Source of the DNA: Peptoniphilus stercorisuis
GTDB lineage: Bacteria > Bacillota > Clostridia > Tissierellales > Peptoniphilaceae
Direction: 5' to 3'
Length of the DNA: 64,000 bases
Assembly (NCBI RefSeq): GCF_017874395.1
Contig: NZ_JAGGLJ010000002.1
Coordinates: forward strand, 91,703-155,702
In this document: positions 54,047-63,917 of the stretch, piece by piece
Position numbering within the stretch: position 1 is the stretch's first letter
Layout of the letters: each line of letters starts with the position of its first letter
Made by a program: the position numbers and the translations under genes
The notes under the pieces: model-generated
What the model was told of the DNA's origin: nothing
The model's database searches: none
What the model saw: the letters and a program-made list of their open reading frames with translations, nothing else

Positions 54047-54679
54047 TTGGATTTTAATAAAAGGCAACTTGAAATAATTGATATAGTTAAGGAAGATGGA
54101 CCGATTACAGGTGATGAGATTGCAGGTAGATTAAATCTATCAAGGGCGACTATTCGTCCAGATTTAGCTATTTTGACAATGGTAAATGTACTTGGAGCAA
54201 GACCTAAGGTTGGATATTTTTATACGGGAAAGTCTGAGCTTTCAGTTTTTTCACAAAAGGTAAAAAGTATAAAGGTAAAAGACACTATGAGTCTTCCAGT
54301 TGTTATGGATGAAAATAGTTCAATATACGATGTAATTGTGGGACTTTTTCTAGAAAATATGAGTTCTGTATTTATAACTAACGAAGGTTATTTAGCAGGA
54401 GTTGTCTCTAGAAAGGATCTACTTAGAACTGCAATGGGAAAAATAGATTTAAATACGACACCAGTTGGCTTAATAATGACTAGAATGCCAAATATTATAT
54501 ATGTAGAGCAAGAGGACAGTGTTCTTGATGCTGCTATAAAGATAGAAGAAAGAGGAGTAGATTCTCTTCCTGTTGTTAAAATTCAAAAAAATGACCCAAC
54601 AAAATTAAAAGTTGTAGGAAGATTTACAAAAACAAATGTAAATAGAATTTTTGTAGAACTTGCAAGAGAAAATATGTAG
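54047..54679 (+). CDS. ccpN: CcpN-type CBS-domain transcriptional regulator
   Basis: 210 residues. Helix-turn-helix at ~1-55 (DGPITGDEIAGRLNLSRATI), then two CBS domains (~75-205). In Bacillus, CcpN represses gluconeogenic genes and is encoded next to a PEP-synthase/PPDK regulator, exactly as here (ppsR follows). Start is TTG 54047. Confidence 0.9.
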   Translation: MDFNKRQLEIIDIVKEDGPITGDEIAGRLNLSRATIRPDLAILTMVNVLGARPKVGYFYTGKSELSVFSQKVKSIKVKDTMSLPVVMDENSSIYDVIVGLFLENMSSVFITNEGYLAGVVSRKDLLRTAMGKIDLNTTPVGLIMTRMPNIIYVEQEDSVLDAAIKIEERGVDSLPVVKIQKNDPTKLKVVGRFTKTNVNRIFVELARENM

Positions 54680-54691
54680 TGGAGGTTAGTT

Positions 54692-55516
54692 ATGGATAGT
54701 AGCACAATGATAATTTATGTTATTTCTGATTCGATTGGAGAAACTGGAGAGCTTATTGCCAAAAGTAGTGTAAAACAATTTGAATCTTATAATTATGAAA
54801 TTAAGAGATATCCCTACCACAATAGTATAGAGCAAATTGAGCCTATTTTAGAAGAGGCATCAAAGAATAAAAAAAGTTTAATTGTATATACTAATGTAGT
54901 TCAAAAAACTAGAGACTTCATAGAGGAAAAGGCAAAGGCACTAAATCTTCATACTGTTGATGTAATGGGAGGACCAATGGATCAACTTGAAGATATATTA
55001 GGATATCCTCCACTAAGAGAACCAGGTTTAATTAGAAGACTTGATGATAATTACTTTAAAAAGGTTGAGGCAATTGAATTTGCTGTAAAATATGATGATG
55101 GTAAGGATCCAAGAGGTGCTAAAAAAGCTGATATTTGCTTAGTTGGTATTTCTAGAACTTCTAAGACACCACTGTCAATGTATCTTGCAAATAAATTATA
55201 TAAAGTTGCAAATATTCCATTAGTGCCAGAAGTTCCAGTGCCTAGTGAAGTTTATGAAAAAGATGTAAAAAGAGTTATAGGTCTTACTTGTAATCCAGAA
55301 AAGTTAATTAGTATTCGTGAAGAAAGACTTAAGTCATTAGGACTATCAGGTTCTGCAAAATATGCAAATATTGAAAGAATTAAAGAAGAACTTAGATACT
55401 CTCAACAAATAATGGATGAACTAGGATGTATTGTAATAGATGTTTCAACAAAGGCAATTGAAGAAACTGCTGAAATTATAATAGATTATATGGAGAATAT
55501 GGAAAAGAATTTCTAA
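54692..55516 (+). CDS. Pyruvate phosphate dikinase / PEP synthase regulatory protein
   Basis: 274 residues of the DUF299 (YqfL/PpsR) family. VISDSIGETGELIAKSSV at the N-terminus and a P-loop-like GISRTSKTPLSMYLA (~152-166). These bifunctional proteins phosphorylate and dephosphorylate PPDK or PEP synthase to set pyruvate/PEP flux. GTGGAGG precedes the ATG; co-transcribed with ccpN. Confidence 0.94.
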   Translation: MDSSTMIIYVISDSIGETGELIAKSSVKQFESYNYEIKRYPYHNSIEQIEPILEEASKNKKSLIVYTNVVQKTRDFIEEKAKALNLHTVDVMGGPMDQLEDILGYPPLREPGLIRRLDDNYFKKVEAIEFAVKYDDGKDPRGAKKADICLVGISRTSKTPLSMYLANKLYKVANIPLVPEVPVPSEVYEKDVKRVIGLTCNPEKLISIREERLKSLGLSGSAKYANIERIKEELRYSQQIMDELGCIVIDVSTKAIEETAEIIIDYMENMEKNF

Positions 55517-55530
55517 GAAGAGGTGATACT

Positions 55531-56541
55531 TTGAATCTTAGAGAAAAAAGAGAAGAACTTGAACATAAAATTTTTTATGAAACTGCAACTTTTGCAGATA
55601 GTAGCTTGGGAAGAATAGGTATTGAAAGTAAGTGTAAAACTAGAACTGATTTTCAAAGAGATAGAGATAGAATACTTCATTCTAAATCTTTTAGAAGGCT
55701 TAAGCACAAAACACAAGTTTTTATATCACCAGAGAAAGACCACTTTAGAACAAGGCTTACACATACTCTTGAAGTCTCACAAATTGCAAGGACAATTGCA
55801 AGAGCTTTAGAGTTAAATGAAGATTTAGTTGAAGCTATGGCACTTGGTCATGACTTAGGTCATACGCCTTTTGGACATAGTGGAGAAGCAGTCTTAAATA
55901 AATTAAATCCTAAGGGATTTAAACATTATGAGCAGTCAATTAGAGTAGTTGATTTTTTAGAAAGTACAGAAAAAAGACAGGGTTTAAATTTAACCTATGA
56001 AGTAAGAGATGGTATATTAAATCACTCAGGAGATAATGAAGCCTTTACCTTAGAAGGAAAAATTATAAAATTTGCAGATAGAATTGCATATATTAATCAT
56101 GATATAGATGATGCAATAAGGGCTGGAATTATAAAAAATGAAGATTTGCCAAGGGATTTAATAGATATATTAGGAGATAGTCATTCAAAGAGAATTGATA
56201 CTATGATAAATTCAATAATAGATGAAAGTTATCATAAGGATCATATAAAAATGCAAGATGATATTCAAAGATCAACTCTTGAGCTTCGTGCATTTATGTT
56301 TCAAAATGTTTATAGAAATAAAATTGTAAAATCAGAAAATGATAAGATTGAAATTTTATTAAATTCACTTTTTGAATACTATTATAAAAATATAGATAAA
56401 ATACCAAAGGAACAACTTAAAATATATGAAAAACTTGATCATATAAAAGAGGACATAGTATGTGATTATATTGCAGGAATGACAGATATCTATGCCGTTG
56501 AAAAATGGAAAGAACTCTACATTCCAAAGGGATGGAAATAA
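55531..56541 (+). CDS. dgt: dGTPase-like HD phosphohydrolase
   Basis: 336 residues. SKSFRRLKHKTQVF, RLTHTLEVSQIARTIARAL and the HD motif GHDLGHTPFGHSG (~108-120). Deoxynucleoside triphosphate triphosphohydrolase; the preferred nucleotide is unknown. TTG 55531 follows AGAGGTGA. It lies between ppsR and dnaG, as in several Firmicutes, and its end overlaps the extended dnaG frame. Confidence 0.93.
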   Translation: MNLREKREELEHKIFYETATFADSSLGRIGIESKCKTRTDFQRDRDRILHSKSFRRLKHKTQVFISPEKDHFRTRLTHTLEVSQIARTIARALELNEDLVEAMALGHDLGHTPFGHSGEAVLNKLNPKGFKHYEQSIRVVDFLESTEKRQGLNLTYEVRDGILNHSGDNEAFTLEGKIIKFADRIAYINHDIDDAIRAGIIKNEDLPRDLIDILGDSHSKRIDTMINSIIDESYHKDHIKMQDDIQRSTLELRAFMFQNVYRNKIVKSENDKIEILLNSLFEYYYKNIDKIPKEQLKIYEKLDHIKEDIVCDYIAGMTDIYAVEKWKELYIPKGWK

Positions 56542-56558
56542 AGGTAGGGCGATATTTT

Positions 56559-58361
56559 ATGTCATATGTCATAAATGATGAAGTATTAAATGAAATAAGA
56601 GATAAAGCAGAAATCGTAGACTTAATATCTGAATATGTTGATCTTAAAAAAAGTGGGAGTAATTATATGGGACTATGTCCCTTTCATTCAGAAAAAACTC
56701 CTTCTTTTTCTGTGTCTCAAAGTAAGGGGATTTTTCATTGCTTTGGATGTGGCGTAGGTGGAGATCAAATTACTTTTATAATGAAAAGAGAAAATTTAGG
56801 TTTTAGAGAATCTATAGAATTTCTTGCAGATAAATATAATATAGTTTTACAAGAAAATACAAATGTAAATAAAGAAATTACAGATAAAAAAAATAGAGCA
56901 TATAGTGCAAATAAAGAGGCAGCTAAATTTTATTTTAATAATTTGAGAAAATCTAAAAATGCCTATAATTATTTATTAAGAAGAAATATAGATCATAAGA
57001 CAATAACTAGATTTGCAATAGGATATGCTCCTGATTCTTGGGATAGTTTATATAAATATTTAAAAGGTTTAGGTTATAAAGATGAAGAACTTGAAGAGTT
57101 TAATTTAATTACAAAGACAAAAAATGGCAATTATATAGATAGATTTAGAAATAGAATTATTTTTCCTATTATTAATTATAAATCTAAGGTAATAGGTTTT
57201 GGAGGAAGGGTATTAGATGATTCACTTCCAAAATATTTAAATACTAGAGATACTATTGTATTTAATAAGGGTAAGAACTTATATAATTTAAATTTGGTGT
57301 CAAAGGAATCTAATCGGAAAAAAATAATTCTTGTTGAGGGATATATGGATGTTATATCTCTATATAAGAGTGGTATAAATTATAGTGTAGCAAGTCTGGG
57401 GACAGCTTTGACAGAGGATCAGGCAGAACTTATTAAAAGATATGGTGAAGAGGTTTATATTTGTTATGACGGAGACTCAGCAGGTATAAGAGCAACAAAA
57501 AGAGCTATTGATGTGTTAATAAGTAAAAATATTAGTCCGAAAATTGTGAATTTAAAAGAAGGATTAGATCCAGATGATTATATTGAAAAATATGGAAAGT
57601 TTAATTTTGAAGTTGAATTAAAAGAAGGTCTTAATTATTTAGATTATAAAATTGTTAAGATTAAAGAAAATTATAACTTAGAAACTTCAGAGGGATTAAG
57701 TAAATTTACAAGTGAAGCTGCAAAGGTACTTGCAGGTGTTAAAAATCCAATTGAACAAGATGTTTATATTGATAAAGTAGCTAGAAAATATAATGTTTCT
57801 AAAGATGCTATTACAAGTTATATATCAATTCTTAATAAGAACAACAAATTTAAATTTAAAAACATATCACAAGAAAAAGATAAAGAAATAATAACTAAAA
57901 TAGATAAAAACTTTATTGAAGCAAGACAAAAAGCAGAGCTTCAAATAATAAAGTATGCTCTTTATAGTGAACAAAATTATGAAGCTATTTATGAGTATAT
58001 AAAACCACATGAATTTAAGAGCATTAATTGCAGGATTATATTTGAAGAATTAACAGAAATATATAATGCTCATGAAGATGCTAAAAATATATTAGATAAT
58101 TTGAAAGAGAAGAAATTAATAGATGATTTATTCATTAAGGAATTAAAATATGCAGATATTGATATTTATAACTCAGAAGCAGTTATAAAAGAGCTTATAA
58201 GCACTATTATTAAGGATGAATTGGAAGAAAATAGAAATAAAATTTTAATAGAGATTAAATCTCTTGATAAAGATAATTTAAGCCAAGAAGAAATCCTAAG
58301 ATTAAAAGAGCTTATAGAAAAGCTTAATGAACTAAATACCAAATTAAAAATTTCTCAATAG
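56559..58361 (+). CDS. dnaG: DNA primase
   Basis: About 600 residues. Zinc ribbon [15 protein letters not shown] and [11 protein letters not shown] (~40-65), TOPRIM domain with [12 protein letters not shown] and CYDGDSAG, and a helical C-terminal DnaB-binding part. ATG 56559 gives the usual [19 protein letters not shown] start; AAGGTAGGG lies about 10 bases ahead. The frame is open further upstream (56505) only because of overlap with dgt. Confidence 0.95.
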   Translation: MSYVINDEVLNEIRDKAEIVDLISEYVDLKKSGSNYMGLCPFHSEKTPSFSVSQSKGIFHCFGCGVGGDQITFIMKRENLGFRESIEFLADKYNIVLQENTNVNKEITDKKNRAYSANKEAAKFYFNNLRKSKNAYNYLLRRNIDHKTITRFAIGYAPDSWDSLYKYLKGLGYKDEELEEFNLITKTKNGNYIDRFRNRIIFPIINYKSKVIGFGGRVLDDSLPKYLNTRDTIVFNKGKNLYNLNLVSKESNRKKIILVEGYMDVISLYKSGINYSVASLGTALTEDQAELIKRYGEEVYICYDGDSAGIRATKRAIDVLISKNISPKIVNLKEGLDPDDYIEKYGKFNFEVELKEGLNYLDYKIVKIKENYNLETSEGLSKFTSEAAKVLAGVKNPIEQDVYIDKVARKYNVSKDAITSYISILNKNNKFKFKNISQEKDKEIITKIDKNFIEARQKAELQIIKYALYSEQNYEAIYEYIKPHEFKSINCRIIFEELTEIYNAHEDAKNILDNLKEKKLIDDLFIKELKYADIDIYNSEAVIKELISTIIKDELEENRNKILIEIKSLDKDNLSQEEILRLKELIEKLNELNTKLKISQ

Positions 58362-58374
58362 GGGGGCTTTAAAT

Positions 58375-59493
58375 ATGACAAATGCGAATCTAAAATTTGA
58401 TGAAACAAATCCTCAATCGAAAGAACGCATTATAAATAGCTTAATGAGAAGTGGAAAGAAAAAAGGAAACTTAACTTATGATGAAATTATTGATGCATTA
58501 GATGAGATTCCTATGGAAACAGATGAAATTGATTCTATATATCATGATTTAGAAAAATCAGGAATAGAGCTTTTAGATGATGAAAAAATTGAAAAGAAAA
58601 TATTAGAATCTAAAGACAAAGAAGAAGATGCTACTAAGGAAGACTTAAGTGTTCCAAAGGGCGTAAGTGTAGATGACCCTGTTAGAATGTATTTAAAAGA
58701 AATTGGAAAAATACCTCTATTAACAGGAGATGAAGAGGTATCTATTGCTAAGAGAATGGAAGCTGGAGATGAGTTTGCAAAACAAGAACTTGCAGAGGCG
58801 AATTTAAGACTTGTAGTTTCAATAGCAAAAAGATATGTAGGACGTGGAATGAGTTTTCTTGATTTAATTCAAGAGGGAAATCTAGGACTTATGAAAGCTG
58901 TTGAAAAATTTGACTATACAAAGGGATTTAAGTTTTCAACTTATGCTACATGGTGGATAAGACAAGCTATAACAAGAGCAATAGCTGACCAAGCTAGAAC
59001 TATTAGAATTCCTGTTCATATGGTTGAGACAATTAATAAACTTGTAAGAGTTCAAAGACAATTAGTTCAAGATTTAGGACGTGATCCTCTTCCAGAAGAA
59101 ATTGCAAAAGAAATGAATTTAGATGTAGATAAAGTAAGAGAAATCCAAAAGATAGCTCAAGAGCCAGTTTCACTAGAAACTCCAATTGGTGAAGAGGAAG
59201 ATTCACATTTAGGTGATTTTATACCAGATGATGAAATACTATCTCCATCAGATGCTGCTACATTTACAATGTTAAAAGAACAACTTGATGATGTTTTAGA
59301 ATCTCTTACAGATAGAGAGAAAAAGGTCCTAACTCTTAGATTTGGTCTAAATGATGGAAGAGCTAGAACTCTTGAGGAAGTTGGAAAAGAATTTGATGTA
59401 ACTCGTGAGAGAATTAGACAAATTGAAGCTAAGGCTTTAAGAAAACTTCGTCATCCAAGTAGATCAAAGAAACTTAAGGACTTTTTGGAGTAA
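58375..59493 (+). CDS. rpoD: RNA polymerase primary sigma factor (SigA/RpoD)
   Basis: 372 residues. Region 1.1-like N-terminus, region 1.2 [16 protein letters not shown], region 2 with [30 protein letters not shown] and [10 protein letters not shown], region 4 with [41 protein letters not shown] precedes the ATG. dnaG-rpoD is the conserved macromolecular-synthesis pair. Confidence 0.98.
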   Translation: MTNANLKFDETNPQSKERIINSLMRSGKKKGNLTYDEIIDALDEIPMETDEIDSIYHDLEKSGIELLDDEKIEKKILESKDKEEDATKEDLSVPKGVSVDDPVRMYLKEIGKIPLLTGDEEVSIAKRMEAGDEFAKQELAEANLRLVVSIAKRYVGRGMSFLDLIQEGNLGLMKAVEKFDYTKGFKFSTYATWWIRQAITRAIADQARTIRIPVHMVETINKLVRVQRQLVQDLGRDPLPEEIAKEMNLDVDKVREIQKIAQEPVSLETPIGEEEDSHLGDFIPDDEILSPSDAATFTMLKEQLDDVLESLTDREKKVLTLRFGLNDGRARTLEEVGKEFDVTRERIRQIEAKALRKLRHPSRSKKLKDFLE

Positions 59494-59499
59494 AACTAG

Positions 59500-60198
59500 A
59501 TGCAAATTTCAAATAGACTAAAAAAAATTATAAGCTTTATAGAAAAAGAAGATAAAATTGCAGATATTGGCACAGATCATGGATTTGTGCCAAATTTTAT
59601 CGTAAATGAGAATATATCAAACTATGTAATATCTTCTGATATAAGCGAAAATTCTCTTAAAAAAAGTATAGAATTAACTAAAGAGTATAATAATGAAGAT
59701 AAAATAAAAAATAGAGTTGGATCAGGTCTTAAAGTATTAGAAGTTTCAGAAGTGGATATTGCAATAATTGCAGGAATGGGAGGGCTTTTAATATCAGATA
59801 TTATCAAAGACTCCTTTGATGTTGCAATTAATCTAAAAAAACTAATACTTCAACCTATGCAAGCTAAAAAAGATCTAAGAATATTTTTATATGAGCAGGG
59901 ATTTGAAATAATAGATGAAGCTATAATCTATGAAGATAAAAAATATTTTGAGATAATAGTTACAAGATATACTGGAAATATTAAAAAGATAAGTGATGAA
60001 ATATTTTATGATATACCAGAAATTCCCTATAAGAGAAAAGATGATATTATGAGATCTTATTTAGAAAATAGAATTGAATATAATACTTTATTAATAGAAA
60101 ACTTAAAAAGAAGTAGTGATTTAAATAAAGTATGTGAGAAATTAAAAGAATTAGAAATATTTGTTAGTAAATGTAAGGAGCTATTAAATGAATTATAA
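59500..60198 (+). CDS. trmK: tRNA (adenine-22-N1)-methyltransferase TrmK
   Basis: 232 residues. SAM-binding IADIGTDHGFVPNFIV (~19-34), SSDISENSL, and IIAGMGGLLISDII followed by LILQPMQAKKDLR, the TrmK catalytic blocks. Follows rpoD as in Bacillus and overlaps the next gene by 11 bases. Confidence 0.93.
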   Translation: MQISNRLKKIISFIEKEDKIADIGTDHGFVPNFIVNENISNYVISSDISENSLKKSIELTKEYNNEDKIKNRVGSGLKVLEVSEVDIAIIAGMGGLLISDIIKDSFDVAINLKKLILQPMQAKKDLRIFLYEQGFEIIDEAIIYEDKKYFEIIVTRYTGNIKKISDEIFYDIPEIPYKRKDDIMRSYLENRIEYNTLLIENLKRSSDLNKVCEKLKELEIFVSKCKELLNEL

Positions 60199-60979
60199 AG
60201 TATCTGAAATAGTTGATTTTATGAATGATTGGGCAAAGCCATCTTATCAAGAATCTTGGGACAATTCAGGTTCTCAAATACTTTTAAATGAAAAGACAGA
60301 TTCTGTTGTTATTTCTCTAGATTTAACAGATGAGATTATAAATAGAGCAATAGAAGAAAATTCAAAACTTATAATAACTCATCATCCAATGTTTTTTTCT
60401 GGAATAAAATCAATTGATGAAAATTCATATATGGGAAAAAATATTATAAAGGCAATTAAAAATAATATTTCTATATATTCAGCTCATACAAGCCTTGATA
60501 TAGCAGAAGATGGTGTTAATGACTGTCTATGTAAGCTACTTGGATTAAAAGATGTTAGAGGCCTTTTAAAGACTGAGGAAGGCTACTACATGGGTAAAGT
60601 AGGTCAGCTTGAAGAAATGCAATATATATCTTTAAGAGAATTAAGTGAGTTTTTAATAGATTCATTAAAATATGATGGAATAAAAGTTTATGGTAAAAAT
60701 AGAGAATATATAAAAAGAATTGCAATTTGTGGTGGAAGTGGAGCTTCTTTAATTGATGATGCAATAGAAAATAATGCAGATGTATATATTACAGGAGATA
60801 TAAAGCATCATGACGCACAATATGCCTATGAAAATGAACTTTCTATTATAGATATTTCTCATTATCATGGAGAGAAATTAATAATTGATCAAATAGCAAA
60901 AAAATTAAAAGAAAATTTTGAAATATCTACAATACCTGTAGATATCAATGCTTTTGAACTTTCTATTGAAAATTTATGA
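60188..60979 (+). CDS. Nif3-like dinuclear metal protein
   Basis: 263 residues. MNYKVSEIVDFMNDWAKPSY start, LIITHHPMFFSG (first metal site), YSAHTSLDIAEDGVN (second) and a C-terminal YITGDIKHHDAQYA and ISHYHGEK. YqfO/Nif3 proteins bind two metals and may be GTP cyclohydrolase-like, but the function is unclear. Translationally coupled to trmK. Confidence 0.92.
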   Translation: MNYKVSEIVDFMNDWAKPSYQESWDNSGSQILLNEKTDSVVISLDLTDEIINRAIEENSKLIITHHPMFFSGIKSIDENSYMGKNIIKAIKNNISIYSAHTSLDIAEDGVNDCLCKLLGLKDVRGLLKTEEGYYMGKVGQLEEMQYISLRELSEFLIDSLKYDGIKVYGKNREYIKRIAICGGSGASLIDDAIENNADVYITGDIKHHDAQYAYENELSIIDISHYHGEKLIIDQIAKKLKENFEISTIPVDINAFELSIENL

Positions 60980-61000
60980 AAAAAGTAGTAAAATAGTTAA

Positions 61001-61341
61001 AGACAAGTAAGTTGGTCAATCGCAGCTGTTATTTATAACAGATGAGGAAAGTCTGCGCTCCATAGAGCAGGATGCTGGTAAAAGACCAGTGGGGGCGACC
61101 CTAAGGCTAGTGCAACAGAAAATTACCGCCTGAAAAGGTAAGGGTGAAAAGGTGAGGTAAGAGCTCACCAGATTATTAGTGATAATAATGCTGTGTAAAC
61201 CCCATTCGGAGCAAGACCAAGATAGGAATTAACAGATGTAGCTCGCATCTGCCGGTAGGTAGGTCGCTTGATTTTATTGGCAACAATAAAACTAGATAGA
61301 TGGTTGACTAAACAGAACGCAGCTTATAGATTTACTTGTCA
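61001..61341 (+). ncRNA. rnpB: RNase P RNA (bacterial type A-like)
   Basis: The 522-base gap before the NlpC/P60 gene is mostly rnpB. P1 is AGACAAGTAA (61001) pairing with TTACTTGTC (61332). The conserved GAGGAAAGTCTGCGCTCC core, GGGGGCGACCCTAAGG, AAACCCCATTCGGAGCAAGACC and the P4-side CAGAACGCAGCTTATAG are all in order. It is the catalytic RNA that matures tRNA 5' ends. Confidence 0.96.
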
Positions 61342-61359
61342 TACATAGTATTTAAAAGT

Positions 61360-61407
61360 AAAAGATTACAAATTGGTTAAAAAATTTTAAACTTTTTGTA
61401 ATCTTTT
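61360..61407 (+). terminator. Terminator of rnpB
   Basis: AAAAGATTACAAA pairs with TTTGTAATCTTTT across an A/T-rich loop. Confidence 0.65.
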
Positions 61408-61408
61408 G

Positions 61409-61437
61409 TTGATTTTTTGTAACCTCTTTGTTATAAT
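61409..61437 (+). promoter_or_regulatory. Promoter of the NlpC/P60 gene
   Basis: TTGATT (61409-61414), 17-base spacer, TATAAT (61432-61437). Confidence 0.7.
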
Positions 61438-61501
61438 TTAAGAGTATTAGATTAGAAATTAATTAAAAAGAACTTAAATAAAGTATAAGGAGTGTTACAA
61501 T

Positions 61502-62467
61502 TTGTTTAAACTAACTAAAAAGGTCCCAGTAGGAGTGGCCGCATTATGTATCGTGTCACTTTTCGGATTAAAGGACACTGGAGTATTTGTTAATGAACAT
61601 GTACAAACGACTTATAGTGGAAATCAAATAGAATTTGCCGCTGGTGAAAAAGTTGAAATAATTGAAAAATCAGACAATGGTTACATAGTTTCAAAAGGGA
61701 AAGCTAAAGTAACTGTGCCAACTGAAAAAGTTGAAATAGTAAATGGAAAAGACATTTTTAAAGTTACAAAAAATACATCTATAAAAAAAGATGGAGAAGT
61801 TGTTAGAAACTTATTTATAGGTGAAGAGCTTACTCTTGAAGAAGAAAAAGGCGAAACAATAGTAGCAAAATGTAGTGATGGAACAATTGGTGAAGTTTCA
61901 AAGGATTCACTTGATTTAGTATTCACTGCTAAAAAACAACCTGAAGCTGTAAATGTTTCAAATGTAAAAAAAGCAGAAACTACTAATGTAGTAAATGCAG
62001 AACTTCTTAAAAAAGAAGAAGAAGAAATTAAAAAAGCTGCTATTACAAAAATAGACAAAGCTACTCAAGTTAAAACTGCTCATGCAGTAAATAGCTCAGC
62101 AGCAAATGTTGCAATAGATTCAGCTATGAATAAGCTTGGATCAAGATATATCTATGGAGCTACAGGAAATGGCGGATATGACTGCTCAGGACTTGTATAT
62201 TCAGTATATAGAAATGAACTTGGTGTAAATGTACCTAGATCTTCTAGAGAACAATCTAGATATGGTCAACAAGTTTCTAAATCAGACCTTCAAAAGGGAG
62301 ATTTAATATTCTTTAATACTGCAGGACGTGGAGTATCACATGTTGGTATTTATATGGGAGATGGAGATTTTGTTCATGCATCAAGTGGACAAAGAAAAGT
62401 AATGGTTTCTAATCTAGGTGAAAACTATTATAGTTCAAGATATGTAAATGCAACAAGAGTATTATAA
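61502..62467 (+). CDS. Secreted NlpC/P60 peptidoglycan endopeptidase
   Basis: 321 residues. Signal peptide (VPVGVAALCIVSLFGL), two SH3-like segments with Lys/Glu-rich linker (~35-190), and a C40 peptidase domain (~200-321) with GYDCSGLVYSVY (catalytic Cys) and VSHVGIYMGDGDFVHASS (catalytic His). Cleaves gamma-D-Glu-diamino acid bonds in the cell wall. TTG 61502 follows AAGGAGTG. Own terminator. Confidence 0.93.
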   Translation: MFKLTKKVPVGVAALCIVSLFGLKDTGVFVNEHVQTTYSGNQIEFAAGEKVEIIEKSDNGYIVSKGKAKVTVPTEKVEIVNGKDIFKVTKNTSIKKDGEVVRNLFIGEELTLEEEKGETIVAKCSDGTIGEVSKDSLDLVFTAKKQPEAVNVSNVKKAETTNVVNAELLKKEEEEIKKAAITKIDKATQVKTAHAVNSSAANVAIDSAMNKLGSRYIYGATGNGGYDCSGLVYSVYRNELGVNVPRSSREQSRYGQQVSKSDLQKGDLIFFNTAGRGVSHVGIYMGDGDFVHASSGQRKVMVSNLGENYYSSRYVNATRVL

Positions 62468-62479
62468 TTAAAGAAATTT

Positions 62480-62510
62480 AAATGCACTTTTAAGTAAGTG
62501 CATTTTTTTT
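62480..62510 (+). terminator. Terminator of the NlpC/P60 gene
   Basis: AAATGCACTT / AAGTGCATTT stem with eight T's. Confidence 0.85.
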
Positions 62511-62612
62511 ATTTATAAGTATAGATTTTTTAAATACTTATTTATAAAAAATAGTATATTTATCTATAATGGCTATATATGAGGATTTGAAATATATATT
62601 AAATATTTTACT

Positions 62613-62641
62613 TTGAAATCATTATCACAATGTACTACAAT
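62613..62641 (+). promoter_or_regulatory. Promoter of the malic enzyme gene
   Basis: TTGAAA (62613-62618), 17-base spacer, TACAAT (62636-62641). Confidence 0.6.
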
Positions 62642-62691
62642 AAAGATAAGATATAGTTTTAATTAAGTTGATTGAAATTAGGAGTGATATA

Positions 62692-63867
62692 ATGGAAAAC
62701 GTATACGAAAGAGCTTTAAAGGCTCATGAAGAATGGAAAGGTAAAGTTGGAATAAAAGCTAAAGCTGAAATTAAAAATTTAGATGACTTATCACTTGCAT
62801 ATTCACCAGGAGTAGCTGAACCTTGTAGAAAGATTCATGAAAATGTAGACGATGCCTATAAGTACACTTGGAAGGGAAAGACTGTTGCAGTAGTATCAGA
62901 TGGAACTGCAGTTTTAGGACTTGGAGATATAGGCCCAGAAGCAGCACTACCTGTAATGGAGGGGAAATCAGCTCTATTTAAAAATTTTGGTGATGTAGAT
63001 GCTGTTCCAATTGTATTAGATACAAAGGATCCTGATGAAATTATTGCAGTGGTAAAAGCACTTGCACCAACTTTTGGTGGAATAAATTTAGAAGATATAT
63101 CAGCTCCAAGATGTGTTGAAATTGAAAGAAAATTAATAGAAGAATTAGATATTCCAGTATTCCATGATGACCAACATGGTACTGCAATAGTTGTTCTTGC
63201 AGGTCTTATAAATGCCTTTAAACTTTTAAAGAAAGATCCTAAGGAGTGTACTGTTGTAGTTTCAGGAGCTGGAGCTGCTGGTTCTTCAATTATAAAATTA
63301 ATAAAACAATATGGAATAAAAAATGTATATACTTTTGATTCAAAGGGAATTATTTGTTCAAAAAATAAAGATAGATACAATTTTGTTAAAAAAGAAATTC
63401 TTGAAATGACAAATAATGATGATGAAGATTTAACTATGGCTGAAGCTATGGCAAAAGCTGATGTTTTTCTAGGAGTATCTACTGCAGGAATAATAGATGA
63501 AGATATGGTAAAATCAATGAAAGAAAATTCTATTGTTTTTGCAATGGCAAATCCTGAACCTGAAATTGACTATGATCTTGCAAGAAAAGCAGGAGCTAAA
63601 GTAGTTGGAACTGGAAGATCTGATTATCCAAATCAAATTAATAATGTATTGGCATTTCCAGGAATATTTAAAGGTGCCCTTGCTGTAAGAGCTACAAAAA
63701 TCACAGATGAAATGAAACTTGCAGCAGCTATGGGAATTGCTTCAATGATACCAGATGATGAAATCACAGATGAACATATTATTCCTTCTGCTTTTGATGA
63801 AGGTGTTGCAGATGCAGTAGCAAAAGCTGTAGCAGATAAGGCAAAGGAACAAAATTTAATTAGATAA
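62692..63867 (+). CDS. NAD(P)-dependent malic enzyme
   Basis: 391 residues, the short bacterial type. LAYSPGVAEPCRKIHEN, SDGTAVLGLGDIGPEAALPVMEGK, the metal-binding VFHDDQHGTAIVVLAG, and the nucleotide-binding VVSGAGAAGSSIIKL. Oxidatively decarboxylates malate to pyruvate. ATG 62692 follows TAGGAGTGAT; the upstream in-frame extension to 62668 has no ribosome-binding site. Own promoter and terminator. Confidence 0.95.
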   Translation: MENVYERALKAHEEWKGKVGIKAKAEIKNLDDLSLAYSPGVAEPCRKIHENVDDAYKYTWKGKTVAVVSDGTAVLGLGDIGPEAALPVMEGKSALFKNFGDVDAVPIVLDTKDPDEIIAVVKALAPTFGGINLEDISAPRCVEIERKLIEELDIPVFHDDQHGTAIVVLAGLINAFKLLKKDPKECTVVVSGAGAAGSSIIKLIKQYGIKNVYTFDSKGIICSKNKDRYNFVKKEILEMTNNDDEDLTMAEAMAKADVFLGVSTAGIIDEDMVKSMKENSIVFAMANPEPEIDYDLARKAGAKVVGTGRSDYPNQINNVLAFPGIFKGALAVRATKITDEMKLAAAMGIASMIPDDEITDEHIIPSAFDEGVADAVAKAVADKAKEQNLIR

Positions 63868-63880
63868 TTTTACTTTTAAA

Positions 63881-63907
63881 AGGGCTTGTTAAGTACAAGC
63901 TCTTTTT
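63881..63907 (+). terminator. Terminator of the malic enzyme gene
   Basis: AGGGCTTGT / ACAAGCTCT stem (one G-U pair) and five T's. Confidence 0.8.
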
Positions 63908-63917
63908 GTAAATAGAA